Source: Atherix ibis
Lineage: Eukaryota > Arthropoda > Insecta > Diptera > Athericidae
Assembly: GCA_958298945.1 (NCBI GenBank)
Contig: OY282606.1
Coordinates: 51,473,920-51,537,919, forward strand
Reading direction: 5' to 3'
Length of the DNA: 64,000 bases
Part shown: piece after piece, positions 44,730 through 56,091 of the stretch
Numbering within the stretch: the stretch's first letter is position 1
Layout of the letters: the number at the start of each line of letters is the position of its first letter
Notes under the pieces: generated by a model
The model's database searches: none
What the model was told of the DNA's origin: nothing
What the model saw: only the letters and a program-made list of their open reading frames with translations
Position numbers and translations under genes: made by a program

Positions 44730-47700
44730 AATATTAAAATGGAAATAAAAATTTCAAATTAAAATATATTAATTTAAAGTTTTTGTTAGCCTAAAATTAT
44801 AATATTTATGAGGAATTAGATTTAAAACAAAAAATTACGTCCAGAAGTATTTTCTTAAAGTAAGCTCTCTTAAATATGAGTATTAATCGTAAATCATAAA
44901 TTAATAAATGGAAATGTTTTGATGGAATTTATATGGTAAATCGTTTTTTTTCCTGTCTGATTTCGATACAACAATATTTTTATTTAATATTTAAAGTTCA
45001 CTCTACTCAATTTCAAAAGCTTATTTCAGTTCCAACTCTAAGAAAGTGCAGACCTAATAAAAACACACCTCGGAAATGATCCTAATTGTCATCATTGGCA
45101 CGCCATTTCACCAATCAGAATTGCTATTTTACCATCTCTTTAGAAATCGTCACTTCCGTTTCCCATTCAAATTTATTTTAATGACAACAAAAAAATTGCC
45201 ATTTCCAATACTTTATTTCCGTTTGCGTCTATGAAAAAAAAAATATGTAAAAATTTTCATATCTATTGCAATTAACCCAAAATTATGCAAATTCCGAATG
45301 AAAACCAACTAAATAAAAATGTAAGAGCATAAATGTGCTTTATTTAATTTGTACTTTTTTCTCTTCTTATATAATAGAATTTTTATGACTTGAATTTATT
45401 GTAATCACCATTCATAGGCCATTTTCCCCATTCAATAGGCTACAAAATTCATTAAATCAGCAGCAATTGCTGGGACATGACCAGAAAATAATTTTGAAAT
45501 TCATAAGCGAATTTTTTTGAAAAACTACCCTCACATCAATGGTAATATTTGGAATGGTTTTCTTTTCGAACTGTAAAGTGTTACACGAATCTTGGAGACG
45601 GTTCAGCAGGATAAACAACGGAGAGTTAATGGTTCCCGAAGTTTTTTTTCCCAGAAAGTTTTTTTTATGCTGAAAAAAAAATACGAGGGTTGGAGACTTT
45701 AAGAGCAGAAGACTTTTTGTATTTATCGATAAGCAAAATAGAGGGAAGAGGATTAAACAAAATGATAAGGCTTAAATATTTTATTTTTGTTTAAACGGAA
45801 GATGACCGACCACACTGAATGGACAAATAAATTAAAAAGTAAAAATAAACTTGCAAAAAATGTTGTTTTTTTAAATGAAAAAAACTGAAATTTTTAATGG
45901 GTAAAAATGCATTCTTAATGATGTGGGCATTTGGGATAGGGTAGAAAATGTAGGCATGTATTTTTTATTATAAAATAACGAAGGTAAATAATTTGCATTG
46001 AACAAATATATGAAAAAAAATATTTACGTTGATAAAAAAAAATAACAAAATAAAGAAAATTATAAAAAAAAAAAAAAAATACGAAAAGCAACAGTACAAC
46101 CCTTATGCCGCCAGCCTTTTCGCTTATTTTTCTATCTATTCCCTCTTTCCATAAATAAAAAAAAAAAACGGCAATAGTCATTATACAGTAAGTATATAGC
46201 CAATATTATGGTTATAGTAGTAAGGACGATCAAATTCAACTTGAAAATGCTAAAAATACAATTCTAGATTCATACTGGGTACGTAGGGCTGGCTGCTGGT
46301 ATATTGAAAGTTAAGCAAACGAACAACCAAAAATAGCGCATGAGCATCAGAGATTGCGTCTTTATTGATTTCAGTGGCGCTTCATGTGTCATTATTGTGA
46401 GACTGTGACAATACCATATCCCACCATACACCCCATACACGTCTTATCCAGTCGTAGACACTATTTTGGAAATGGATAGAGTCATCGTCTGAACGAGATT
46501 TTTATCGGTGATGTTCCCATTTCAATGGAGACGATGGCACTATTCCTTTCAACGAGTATGTGTGCTTTCAATGATATTCCCCCGTCATAAATGTAAGTAT
46601 GGCTTTGTTTGTGAAGATGTTGGAGAGATGGACAGCGGGAGTGACAGAAGTATATGGTAAGATGCTACCATTCTTAGTATTATTAGTTGCGATATTCCTC
46701 CTTTTAAGATGTACTAGCAGCTACCGTCAATGCTGCTGCTGTGGCCATCAACCGAACACAGAGAAAAAGAATAAGTTTCGGAAGAAGCGAACAGGATTTT
46801 CTTGAAAACGACTTCTTATTGGTCGTAGTCATTTTATGGAGCATATAACAACACTTTAGCTTCTCAGAATGGTCTCTTCTCTTTCATTAGGTTAACCATT
46901 CTCCCTTTGGTTCTGTATTTTCTTATGAAAATCATTTGATGTTCCCCGTAAGTGCCACTTACCCTTTTTAGGTAACAACTTTCTTAAGGAACTCCTTGTA
47001 TTATTTTTGCTTGACTATAGTCATTTTAGAAAGAAATAATATTTCCTCTAAGAAAGTGGACCTTCTAAAAATATTATAAACGCTTAAAGAATAAGATTCA
47101 TTTTTTTTTCTTCAAAAATACCGACGCGGATTATAGAAAACGCATTTATTAAAACGATAGATCGACTATTACCTAAGTTGATATTGTAAGTAACTACGAA
47201 TATAATGAATATCGGTGGGAAAATTAACTCTTCGTTGAAATAGACTATATGGAAATGAATGTTCCTCTTAGATTAGGTGGTAACATTACAAACACATTTC
47301 AGGGACATTTATATAAGCGTCTTATGTATCCATTTTATTTTACTTTTATTATAGCATCTTTTGGGTTTTCCTTCTCTTCTTATCTTAAGTTTTCTTATCG
47401 TTCTTCTTCTTTTTTTTGGTATTTTTTTTTGCATTCTGTTTGTTTTTGTATGCGTCGTTGCCTTCTGTTTTTCCTTACCCAATTTCTTATAACAAATGAG
47501 TAAAGTTCTTGTGGATTTGAAAGAGGTGGGGGGGGGGAGTCCGGTGATGTTAACGTATACGTACAAAAGCTTATATGCTGTGAACTTTCTTTCTACAATA
47601 AAATGCTGTAAGGGATGAGAGCTGGGGTTTGGGAGCAAATATACGGGGGAGCATATACAGCGAATGAATGTAAAAGTTCTTCTTATTCCCAGAAGAAAAG

Positions 47701-48774
47701 ACGATGGAATAAGACAAAATCCATCGAGTTGGAAATAAAACGAAATAAAAAAAAAACAACAAAAAACGCTAAAGAAAAAAAGAAAAAGAGCTGAGTGAAC
47801 CTTGCCAAAGCAGCGCAGCCATTAAGACGATGAGGAAGAGAAGATATAAGACATAAGATGTAAGATATCCCCAAGATTGTACGTAGTCCACGAATCGCAT
47901 CTCATCAATAAATCTTTTTTACGATTGCAAAAAGTCTAAGGAGTGTTGTTTGAAAATGTTGGGAATGTTCATGAGAATGGGGAGCAAAAGCTGCAAAAAA
48001 TAGAAAATGGAATGAGAAAAAAAAATATAAAGGAAAAACGAAAACTAATTTTCGAAAATAAACCATGAAGAACGAGAACAGCGCAACCAGTATATCGTCT
48101 ATAAGGATAGGGTGCGGGATTGTTTGAGTCTATGGTTGGGGACTTTTAGTTGGGGATGGTATAGGGGTAGTTCTAGATAGCGGAATAGTGTATCTCCATG
48201 ATGTTAGATTATTTTCGGGTTGAATGGATGGATGGATACCACCAAGCTTGCTCTTTGCACAGAATGAAATTTTGGGGCCGATGGTTTTGCTGGAAGTACG
48301 AGAGAATGTAGTGTGCCGGCAGTGAATTAATGTTTTTTTTTTTTAGTTTGGATTTTTTTTTGTAGAATAAATTATCGATGGTAGTTTGGTGAGATAAAAT
48401 GGTAGGATGATAGGGACAGATAGTGGTTTGAGGGTATCCACTGTAGTGCAAGGAGTTATGATGAAAATATCTTACTTGTCTATATATAACTCCATATCTT
48501 AAAGCAGGGAAGACTTCATTTTTGATCAAACACGTTATATAGATTGTGACTAACTCTATCTCTTAGGTTCGCATGTTTTAGATTTACTCTCATATAGTTT
48601 TTCCTCCTTTTTTTCATACTAAAAAGTATATTTCATAATAAAATTTTTTGTTAAAACCGTCAAATTACAATTTTTTCTTGACAACAAAAATTAAAATTCA
48701 AATATTTTCTATCTGCATATGGCATTCATCTACTGAGTAGTTTTTCATATTCTTCATTATTTTTCTCCTATTTA
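44730..48774. other. Long intergenic stretch, no gene seen
   Basis: AT-rich to about 46200, then more balanced. A 68-codon frame at 46599-46805 has a hydrophobic stretch (MLPFLVLLVAIFLLL) followed by a Cys-rich and basic tail; it has no recognised homology and is not called. A G9 run lies at 47529-47537. Confidence 0.5.
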
Positions 48775-49622
48775 CCAGGTATATAAGCTTAAATTCGCTG
48801 TTTTTAAGTCAAAAGAACAAATGTTTTTTTATAGAAAGCAAAAACAAATTTGTTCAAAGTACTTGCCCTTGCTAGCTACACATTTTTCCCATCTCTCGGG
48901 CAATTTGTGGATACCACGCCAAAAAAATTCCTTCTCTTTCGAGGCAAACTACTCATTAGGCCATTTTCGGACGTCTTCGTAAGAATCGAAGTGCTGCTCA
49001 GCGAGCGCGTGGCTCATCTACGAAAACAGGTGGTAGTCGGAAGGGGCCAGGTCTGGGAAATAAGCGGGGTATGGTAGCACCTCTCGGTTGAGTGTCTCCA
49101 AGTAGTTTCGCACCATTTTTAACGTGTACGATGGTGCGTTGTCGTGAAGGAAAATCAGCATTTCACATCTTTCTTGATAATCTGTCCTTTTTTCACGCAG
49201 AGCACGGTGCAATTTGATCAGTTCTTGGTGGTAGCGGTGGGCATTGACAGTTTCACCAGGTTTCAACCCTGCTGATCCCACCAAACGCACAGCATTTTCT
49301 TCCGTCCGAAGCGATTTGGTCTTGGGGAAGATGTTTATGGTTTAGGATTCTCGAAATATACCCACTTTTCATCACCTGTGATAATCCGATGCAGGAACGA
49401 CTTTCTTTTTTGTCTGGCGATCCAAATTTCGCAAGTGTTTTTGCGTCGCTCCATCTGCCTATCGTTCAGTTCATGCGGCACTCATTTTCCGATCTTTTCA
49501 ATCTTCCCCATGGCACGTAGACACATGGAAATGGCTGGCTGAGTAATACCCAATTGCTCCGCGAGCATATTTTGCGATTGGGTATCGTCTTCATCCAAAA
49601 GAGCCTGCAATTAATGGTCCTC

Positions 49623-49636
49623 AACCTTTCTGGGCC
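49623..49636 (+). repeat. Target-site duplication of R1-like insert, left
   Basis: AACCTTTCTGGGCC; pairs with 50081-50094 at 11 of 14 positions. Confidence 0.8.
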
Positions 49637-50080
49637 TTACTACGATGTGCTGGAAGATGCCGAACACGTGTTCTTCCAATGCCCCTTTTATGAGGGAGAA
49701 CTGGAGAAAAATCTGGACCGTTCCATCAGTCCAGAAAACATAATGCTGAAGAACCAATCGGCTTGGAACAAAGTTGCAGAGTACGCGGAATGTATCATCA
49801 AGGATCTTCACACCACGTACGAAGAATAGGCCGCGAGGCGTCATAACATCGGGACAGCAGTAAAATATAATAAATAGTAAATTATTATAAGAACGCCCCG
49901 GAGAAGTAGTATTTACAAAGAGTTCCGCCGGGGAATCATCGTTCCGGGAGCATGGGTAGAGGTACAGGTTAGGTTTTAACGAGAAAAAAATCCCGCATAA
50001 CTCGTCTGACAGGCAGAAGACCTCCCTTTTGAAGATTTCCCTCTGTACCACAATAATCTAAATTAAAAAAAAAAAAAAAA
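49637..50080 (+). mobile_element. R1-like LINE 3' end inserted in mariner-C copy 5
   Basis: A 444-bp plus-strand insert. It opens in the C-terminal region of an R1-type ORF2: DVLEDAEHVFFQCPFYEGE, PENIMLKNQSAWNKVAEYAE, then stop at about 49829. A 3' UTR of about 230 bp and a pure A17 tail (50064-50080) follow. Severe 5' truncation, a poly(A) tail and a 14-bp flanking duplication mark a target-primed insertion. It differs in sequence from the R1-like copy at 24770. Confidence 0.88.
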
Positions 50081-50094
50081 AACCTTCCTACGCC
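50081..50094 (+). repeat. Target-site duplication of R1-like insert, right
   Basis: AACCTTCCTACGCC follows the A17 tail. It is mariner coding sequence continuing from 49622. Confidence 0.8.
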
Positions 50095-51009
50095 AATTTT
50101 CACGCTTCTTGTCCCACAAGTCAAAATTGCCGTCTTTGAACCGACGAACCAATCTCGGCACGTTGTTTCAGATAAAGCACTGTCACCATAGGCCTCCATA
50201 ACCACTCGATGCGATTTGGCAGCCGATTTCTTCAAATTGAAGCAAAAAAGCAGAGCTTCCCGCATAAGCTCTTTTTCTGGCACAAAACTGGACATGCTCA
50301 CCAAAGGAAAAATGTATGTTTTTGTACTAATTACTGCCAACTAATGTTGACAGATGTCAAACTCATAAAAAAAAGTATGGCGTGCCCATGGTAGCTTAAT
50401 ACGCTCACTCACGCACTCTATGACCAAACAGCGGATTTAAGCTTCTACACCGGTTAAGAAAATAATTTTATCTGCATTTATGTATAATTTTATTATGTCA
50501 TTATTGGTGACTCCTTTAAAAGCTTAAAAACAAAAAATTTGAGCAATAAAGACAAAAATTTGGTTTCATTTATAGTGCATAAGGAATTAATTTATTAAAG
50601 TCTGTTAGATAAACTCGCGCCATATTGATTTTTCTATTCGTTTTTTTTCAAATAGATCTGTCCCGTCTGTGTAATTTGAAAGAATTTTTGCTGATTTTTA
50701 AAGTGAAAAGGGTTGTTTTTTTTAATCTATACCAAAATATAATTTTTTTAATATTAAATATTCTATTTTTCCATATATTTCTACAGGTACTATCTCCTTT
50801 ACGAACGTGTTCCACTCTCTTTTTATTATAATTACTCCAATTAATTGGAGTACACAAATAAAAGTTGTTCCAATCTTGGCCCTTTTAAACGCAATAGTAA
50901 AAGATATTCCTACCAATTGTACTCAATCATTCAACCTTCTCCGATCTCCAACTTTCGCTTCAGATTGCCCAAAATTTTGAAAACTCAATACTTTCAAAAA
51001 TAACTTCAA

Positions 51010-51026
51010 CCCCCCCCCCCCCCCCC
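51010..51026. repeat. C17 homopolymer
   Basis: Seventeen C in a strongly AT-rich setting. Confidence 0.9.
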
Positions 51027-51799
51027 TCCTTCCATCAACAAAATAAAGTACATTATAAAAAAAAAATATTACACATACAAAAGGTGGAGCGCAAAAAAAA
51101 AACCAAATTTATTTTACGCATCATATACGCCCTAGCAGTCTTGTTTTTATGCAATTTTGTTGTTATTGTTATTGTTATTATTACAAAATATTTACGAAAA
51201 AGCACACATAAAAAAATTAAATTTAAAAGAACGGTTCACAAATACACTTCAAATGTACTTACACATGCACAGATAAGAGAAGATTTATCGTGAATACAAA
51301 AATGTGAATTCGAACGAAGTTTCCACCAAAAAACACAAGTGCTGATAATCGAATTTCTCTCGTTTTTTTTCTCTTTCGTATTTTTTTACCAATAACCATA
51401 ATTTTCTTGAATTTCTTTTCCTTTTTTTCCTTCTTATTATCTTTTCTTCTTTCGTATTTTTTCCCTTCCAAATAATGAAAAAAAAGGAATTATTCCTTCG
51501 AAACATTAAAGAAAATATATTCGAAAAACCGATAATATTATTGCATTTAAAATGCTTCCTTTTTTCACTACTGATAAGGGACATGGATTGCCTATGCTAT
51601 CTCTATTGTTCTCACTAAATAAATGCAAAAAAAAAAAACAAAAACAAATCAAAAAGAGAACGAGAGAGGAATAAATGTAAAAAAAAATTTCGTTATATGG
51701 AATTACTAAGCTCAAGCAAGAGAAAGAAAAAAGTCTCTACGGTGACGCTCGATGATTTTCAATGAGTTTAATTTCTACCCAATGTTAAATGTAATAAAA

Positions 51800-51818
51800 A
51801 TAATAATAATAATAATAA
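51800..51818. repeat. AAT microsatellite
   Basis: Six tandem TAA/AAT units. Confidence 0.85.
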
Positions 51819-52002
51819 AAATATTAAATATTAGAGAAGGAAAGAAATATGGTAAATCTTATTGGAAGGATAAGGAGTGCTTATAATGTTGATTTGACAG
51901 AGTTCGGGTTCTGTGTAGATTGATTAAAATTTTTCACTTGAATAAGGAAGAGAAGCGAAGTTTTTACATCCTCCCATCCATTTAAATCCTCCTATCAGAC
52001 TA

Positions 52003-52025
52003 CCTCTCTCACTCTCTCTCTCTCT
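52003..52025. repeat. CT microsatellite, imperfect
   Basis: CT dinucleotides with one CA interruption. Confidence 0.85.
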
Positions 52026-52904
52026 TTAATTTTTTTTTCTTCTAGTACACAAGATGAACCAAAAAGAAAACTTCGAAAAATGGCCCATTCAACAACATTA
52101 AATATTCTCCACATAATGTTTATTTAATGGCCAAAAATGCTCTTTACTCTGAACAGATGTTTTGGAAATTTTACGAACTCTCAACTTTTCCATCGAATTC
52201 ATTTAATATCCTTTCTATAGAATTCCAGAAGAAATTCATAAGCAAAGCATGACGGTAGGGTGGTTGTTATTATATATAATAGCTGAGGTTAGTCTCATTA
52301 CCAATTTGCAATCTATAAAAAAAACAAACAAAATAAAGTTGATTATTTTATAACGAAATGGGAAAAGTTCATTTCATTAGCTCCAAACCATAATTTAGTA
52401 TTTATTCGATTTGATATTGTTTTCGTTTCGATTTAATTAGAAAATATTTTGTGCATTTAACTAAATTAGTTAGAATTTAAAAAAAAAAAATTCTAATTAA
52501 ATAAAGGAGGGGAGTTCATTAGAAGAATAATATGATCGTAATTTTGAAGTGTTTCTACTACAATAAATTAGTTCACTTTGGAGAGTGTTTTTCTCTCCAA
52601 AAAGGGTTATATTCGATGAAATTTGCTCGAAATTAGTTTTCTCTCGAAAAGACTAATATTTCTTAATTTTCCTCGTTGAAACAGTAAATTTTTTATATCC
52701 ACAACCGGATAGGTTTAGATCTATTTTTCCGGAGTTATTTGGTTTTCTAAATGTCGAAAGCATTTAAGATTTCACTCTAAATTTATCAATATTTTGTATT
52801 TTTCTTCAGACCGGATAGTTTCGTTTTCTTAAAAGTTAGCACGGAAGCCCACTAGACGAATACTCTCGTACAAAAGAACATCACACCCATTGAAACAAAA
52901 TCAC

Positions 52905-53262
52905 GGTAACTAGCCAAAAACAGACAAAGAAAAAGCCGAAGTATTTGCTAAAGATTTGGTAAATACTTTTGCTCCACTTGAAGATATAGAATAAAAATTG
53001 CATATTAACAAAATTATCGAAGAACTAATGTTTCCAGACCCTATGAGTCTTCGTCCTAAAAATTTTAAGCCCTCGGAAATTAAATTTACTATTCTGCGCC
53101 TTCCCAATAAAAAAAAGCTCCTGATTTTAATTTATCCAAAAAGCTTTAGTTTTAATTACGTACATTTTTAATACTCGTAGTATGCTGCACATAACTTGTT
53201 TTCGTTTACTCTGGAAATTTTCTGTTATTAAAATGATTCCTAAACCAAATAAACCCATAGAA
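52905..53262 (+). mobile_element. Jockey-like LINE copy 3, upstream part
   Basis: The plus strand reads TDKEKAEVFAKDLVNTFAP, then IIEELMFPDPMSLRPKNFKP, then LRLPNKKKAPDFN (endonuclease-RT linker with the usual KAPG-type motif). Last comes LLWKFSVIKMIPKPNKPI at about 53204-53260. It stops within about 12 bases of where 54757 resumes, so both are probably halves of one insertion. Confidence 0.82.
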
Positions 53263-53284
53263 TTTGGATGGACGAAGGAGGGGT

Positions 53285-53352
53285 AAGTACTTTGAATAAA
53301 TTGTTGTTTTTGCTTTATAGAAAGCAAAAACAACAATTTATTCAAAGTACTT
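53285..53352. repeat. Perfect 32-bp-arm hairpin, 4-base loop
   Basis: Arms 53285-53316 and 53321-53352 are exact inverses around ATAG. Both are the mariner-C 3' segment. Confidence 0.92.
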
Positions 53353-54289
53353 AACTTCGCTAGCAACATATCTCTCGGGTAATTTGTGGATACCACGCCA
53401 AAATATTCCTTCTCTTTCGAGGCAAACCACTCATCAAGCCATTTTCGGACGTCTTCGTAAGAATCGAAGTGCTGCTCAGCGAGCGTGTGACCCATCTACG
53501 AAAACAGGTGGTAGTCGGAAGGAGCCAGGTCTTGTGAATAAGCGGGGTGGAGGAACACCTCCCAAATAGTTTCAGACCATTTTTGACGTGTGCGATGGTG
53601 CGTTGTCGTGGAGGAAAATCAGCTTGTAATGTCTTTGTTGATAATCCGTACTTTTTTCACGCAGAGCACGGTGCGATTTGATTAGTTGTCGGTGGTAGCG
53701 ATGCGCATTGCTAGTTTTATCAGGTTTCAACATCTCATAGTAGACGATACCCTGCTGATCCCAGCAAACGCACAGCATCGTCTTCCGTCCGAAGCGATTT
53801 GGTCTTGGGAAAGATGGTTGGCCGGGATCAACCCACGATTTCTTGCATTTAGGATTCTCGAAATATATCCACTTTTCATCGCGTGTCATAATCTGATCCA
53901 GGGACGACTTTCTTTTTTGTCTTTTGTCGTCGCTCCAAAAATGCATGCGGCACCCATTTTCCGCTCTTTTCAATCTTCCCATTGCACGCAGACGCATGGA
54001 AATGGCTGGTTGAGTAACACTTAATTGCTCCGCGAGCATTTTTTGCAATTGGGTATCGTCTTCGTCCAAAAGAGCCTGCAATTGATGGTCCTCAACCTTC
54101 CTAGGCCGATTTTCACGCTTCTTGTACCACAAGTCAAAGTTGCCGTCTTTGAAATGACAAAACCAATCTCGGCAAATTGTTTCCGATAAAGCACTGTCAC
54201 CATAGGCCTCCATAAGCATTCACTGTGTTTCGGCATCCAATTTCTTCAAATTTCCGCATATGCTCTTCTTCTAGCACAAAATTAGACAT
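53338..54289 (-). pseudogene. mariner-C transposase pseudogene (copy 6)
   Basis: ATG 54289 (MSNFVLEEEHMRK), then the 20-bp frameshifting deletion shared with copies 1 and 2. A 215-codon open frame (54219-53572) holds HTH1 (SETICRDWFCHFKDGNFDLW), HTH2 (KMLAEQLSVTQPAISMRL), a shortened linker (the NDRQMER codons are deleted), first motif MTRDEKWIYFENPK and second motif FLHDNAPSHTSKMV. The frame shifts after that; the third motif LAPSDYHL and C-terminus (DVRKWLDEWFASKEKEYF) are in other frames. Stop at 53338. All three Asp kept. Confidence 0.92.
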
Positions 54290-54461
54290 GATTACCAAAG
54301 GAAAAATGTATGTTGTTGTACGAAATAGCTGATAATGTGCACTGATTAATGTTGACAGATGTCAAACTAATAAAAAAAACTATGGCGTGCCTATAGTAAT
54401 TTAATACGCTCACTCACGCCATCTATGACCAAACAGCGGATTTAAGCTTATAACCCTGTTA

Positions 54462-54756
54462 AAATTTAAGAAGTATTTTACTTACAGAAAGTTCATCTGT
54501 TTTCATATCTGGTGCCGATAAATAACCATATTTGAAATCGAAGAGAATGAATTACTAAGAAACCTTTTTTGTAATTAGCCAAGCTCTAATATTCAATATT
54601 CTTCTTTGGAACGCATTTAAGAGGGCGTAATTATCATTTATCTGCAGAATATTAATATGGTAATTTTTAGCTCTTCAAAAATCTCTTCTTAAAGATTTTT
54701 AGGAACCTTTTAGGAGCAATTTTTTTTTAAGACCTCAAGATGGGCATATTTTTTTT
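54462..54756. other. Spacer between mariner-C copy 6 and LINE remainder
   Basis: About 295 bp without a recognised motif. It separates the two LINE halves together with the mariner. Confidence 0.5.
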
Positions 54757-56091
54757 ACTCCTTCCTCCTATAGACCTATCAGCCTCTTACCAATTCTTGG
54801 TAAGATATTTGAAAAACTCCTATTAAAACGACTCTACCCAATCCTAGATAATGAAAAACATATTTCTGATAACCAATTTGGCTTCTGATCTGAACACTCC
54901 ACTATTCAGAAATGCCATCGCATTGTTGATCATATTACATCCTCTCTTGATAGGAAAGAGTATTGCCGAGGAGTATTTTTAGATATCTCCTAAGCTTTTG
55001 ATCGTGTGTGGCATCCTGGACTCCTCTGGAAACTCAAGAGCTTTGTTCCCTTAACATACCAACTTAACATAAATTTATATCTCTCCCAAAGACATTTACA
55101 AGTTGCAATCAACTCATAATCCTCGAAAATATATCCTATTATAGCTGGAGTCTCACAAGGCAGTATCCTTGATCCCATTTTATATAATATTTATACCCAT
55201 AACATCCTATCTGATCCTAATACTATCATTGCTACTTATGCAAACGATACGGCCATACTTGCTACCCATACAAATCCTGACATAGCTTCCAACAATTTAC
55301 AATCCTATATACACAACCTTCAATCAGGTTTAAGAAACGGAAAGTGAAGGTAAATGGACAGAAGAGTGCTCACATTACTTTCACACTTTGTCAAGGAAAA
55401 TATACCCTTTTATACCTTAATAGCAACACGATTCCCCAATATGATAAAATGCGTTATTTGGGACTTTATCTAGACAAGAGACTAATATGGAAGTAACATA
55501 CTACGAGTAGACAAAAAAGTGACTAATATGGAAGTAACATACTACGAGTAGACAAAAAAGTGTTGAAGGCAGCAGACTGCTTAGACTACTTGACAAACGC
55601 TTGAAACTAACAATCCAAAGTAAACTTCTAATCCACAACACAATTATAAAACCTATTTGGACTAATGGAATTGAACTTTGGAGTTCAACGAAACGTTCTA
55701 AATCCTATCGCGTCTAGGCCTTACAATCCAAGATACTCCGTAAATTTGTTGATGCCCCCTTTTATGTCCGTAACAACGTAATACATCGCGATCTAAATCT
55801 TCCCTTTGTTCAGGACCTGTACATTTCTCGCTATAAAAAATTTCACTCCCCTTTACCCTTTCATCATAATCCACTTGTGAGAGAATTGTCCTATACTGCC
55901 CTCGCCGGAAATACTCATCGGAGACTTAAAAGACAATGGCCTAGAGATTTTCTAGAGGAATCTAACTACCGTTAGTTGGAGAAACGCCGATGGGTGTTTA
56001 CTCCCACTTCATGATGCACAAGATATTAAAATAAAATGTTATGTAAATCTGCTTGTTACAATAAAATTGTAGTTGCAGATTTTAAAAAAAA
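54757..56091 (+). mobile_element. Jockey-like LINE copy 3, downstream part with A tail
   Basis: Plus strand: YRPISLLPILGKIFEKLL (54772-54830), NQFGF, FLDIS-AFDRVWHPGLLWKL (54975-55040), GVSQGSILDPILYNIYTH (55147-55200), TYANDTAIL (55234-55260). Then the thumb (YLGLYLDKRL), IIKPIWTNGIELWSS (55645-55685) and a C-terminal arginine-rich end (HRRLKRQWPRDFLEESNY). The 3' UTR ends in an A tract at 56082-56091. The active-site box reads YAND where YADD is usual, as in copy 1. It is interrupted by scattered stops and a 41-bp tandem duplication. Confidence 0.87.
55480..55561 (+). repeat. 41-bp exact tandem duplication inside LINE
   Basis: Units 55480-55520 and 55521-55561, each starting GACTAATATGGAAGTAACAT. 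The other LINE copies have a single unit region here. Confidence 0.9.

Larger units (their letters stand above)
48850..50295 (-). pseudogene. mariner-C transposase pseudogene (copy 5)
   Basis: ATG 50295 (MSSFVPEKELMREALLFCF) lacks the 20-bp deletion. HTH1 (ALSETTCRDW) lies upstream of the R1-like insertion; the frame resumes at 49636 with HTH2 (DEDDTQSQNMLAEQLG) in pieces. The first motif is TGDEKWVYFEN, with GQPST codons deleted just after. The second is LIFLHDNAPSYTLKM and the third YFPDLAPSDYHLFS; all Asp kept. The stop codon is changed to CAA at 48850. Confidence 0.9.
48775..50454 (-). mobile_element. mariner-C copy 5, interrupted by an R1-like insertion
   Basis: Starts CCAGGTATATAAGCTTAAAT after TA. 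Ends GCGGATTTAAGCTTCTACAC plus CGGT, followed by TA. The 1,680-bp span exceeds the family length because a 444-bp retroposed segment (49637-50080) sits inside the coding region. Confidence 0.93.
50455..52904. other. AT-rich intergenic DNA with homopolymers
   Basis: Contains a C17 run, an AAT microsatellite and a CT microsatellite (listed). Frames here are Lys/Phe-rich and look like chance. Confidence 0.55.
53263..54461 (-). mobile_element. mariner-C copy 6 with inverted tail instead of terminal repeat
   Basis: The right end is GCGGATTTAAGCTTATAACC plus CTG near 54461. On the left the normal terminal repeat is missing; instead a plus-orientation fragment of the family 3' end (GGTAAGTACTTTGAATAAAT, 53282-53316) faces the minus-strand copy, forming a 32-bp perfect hairpin. 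Confidence 0.9.

Noticed and set aside
46599..46805. 68-codon frame resembling a small membrane protein with a CCCCG motif
   Set aside because: No homology, no splice or promoter evidence; hydrophobic chance frames are common in this composition.
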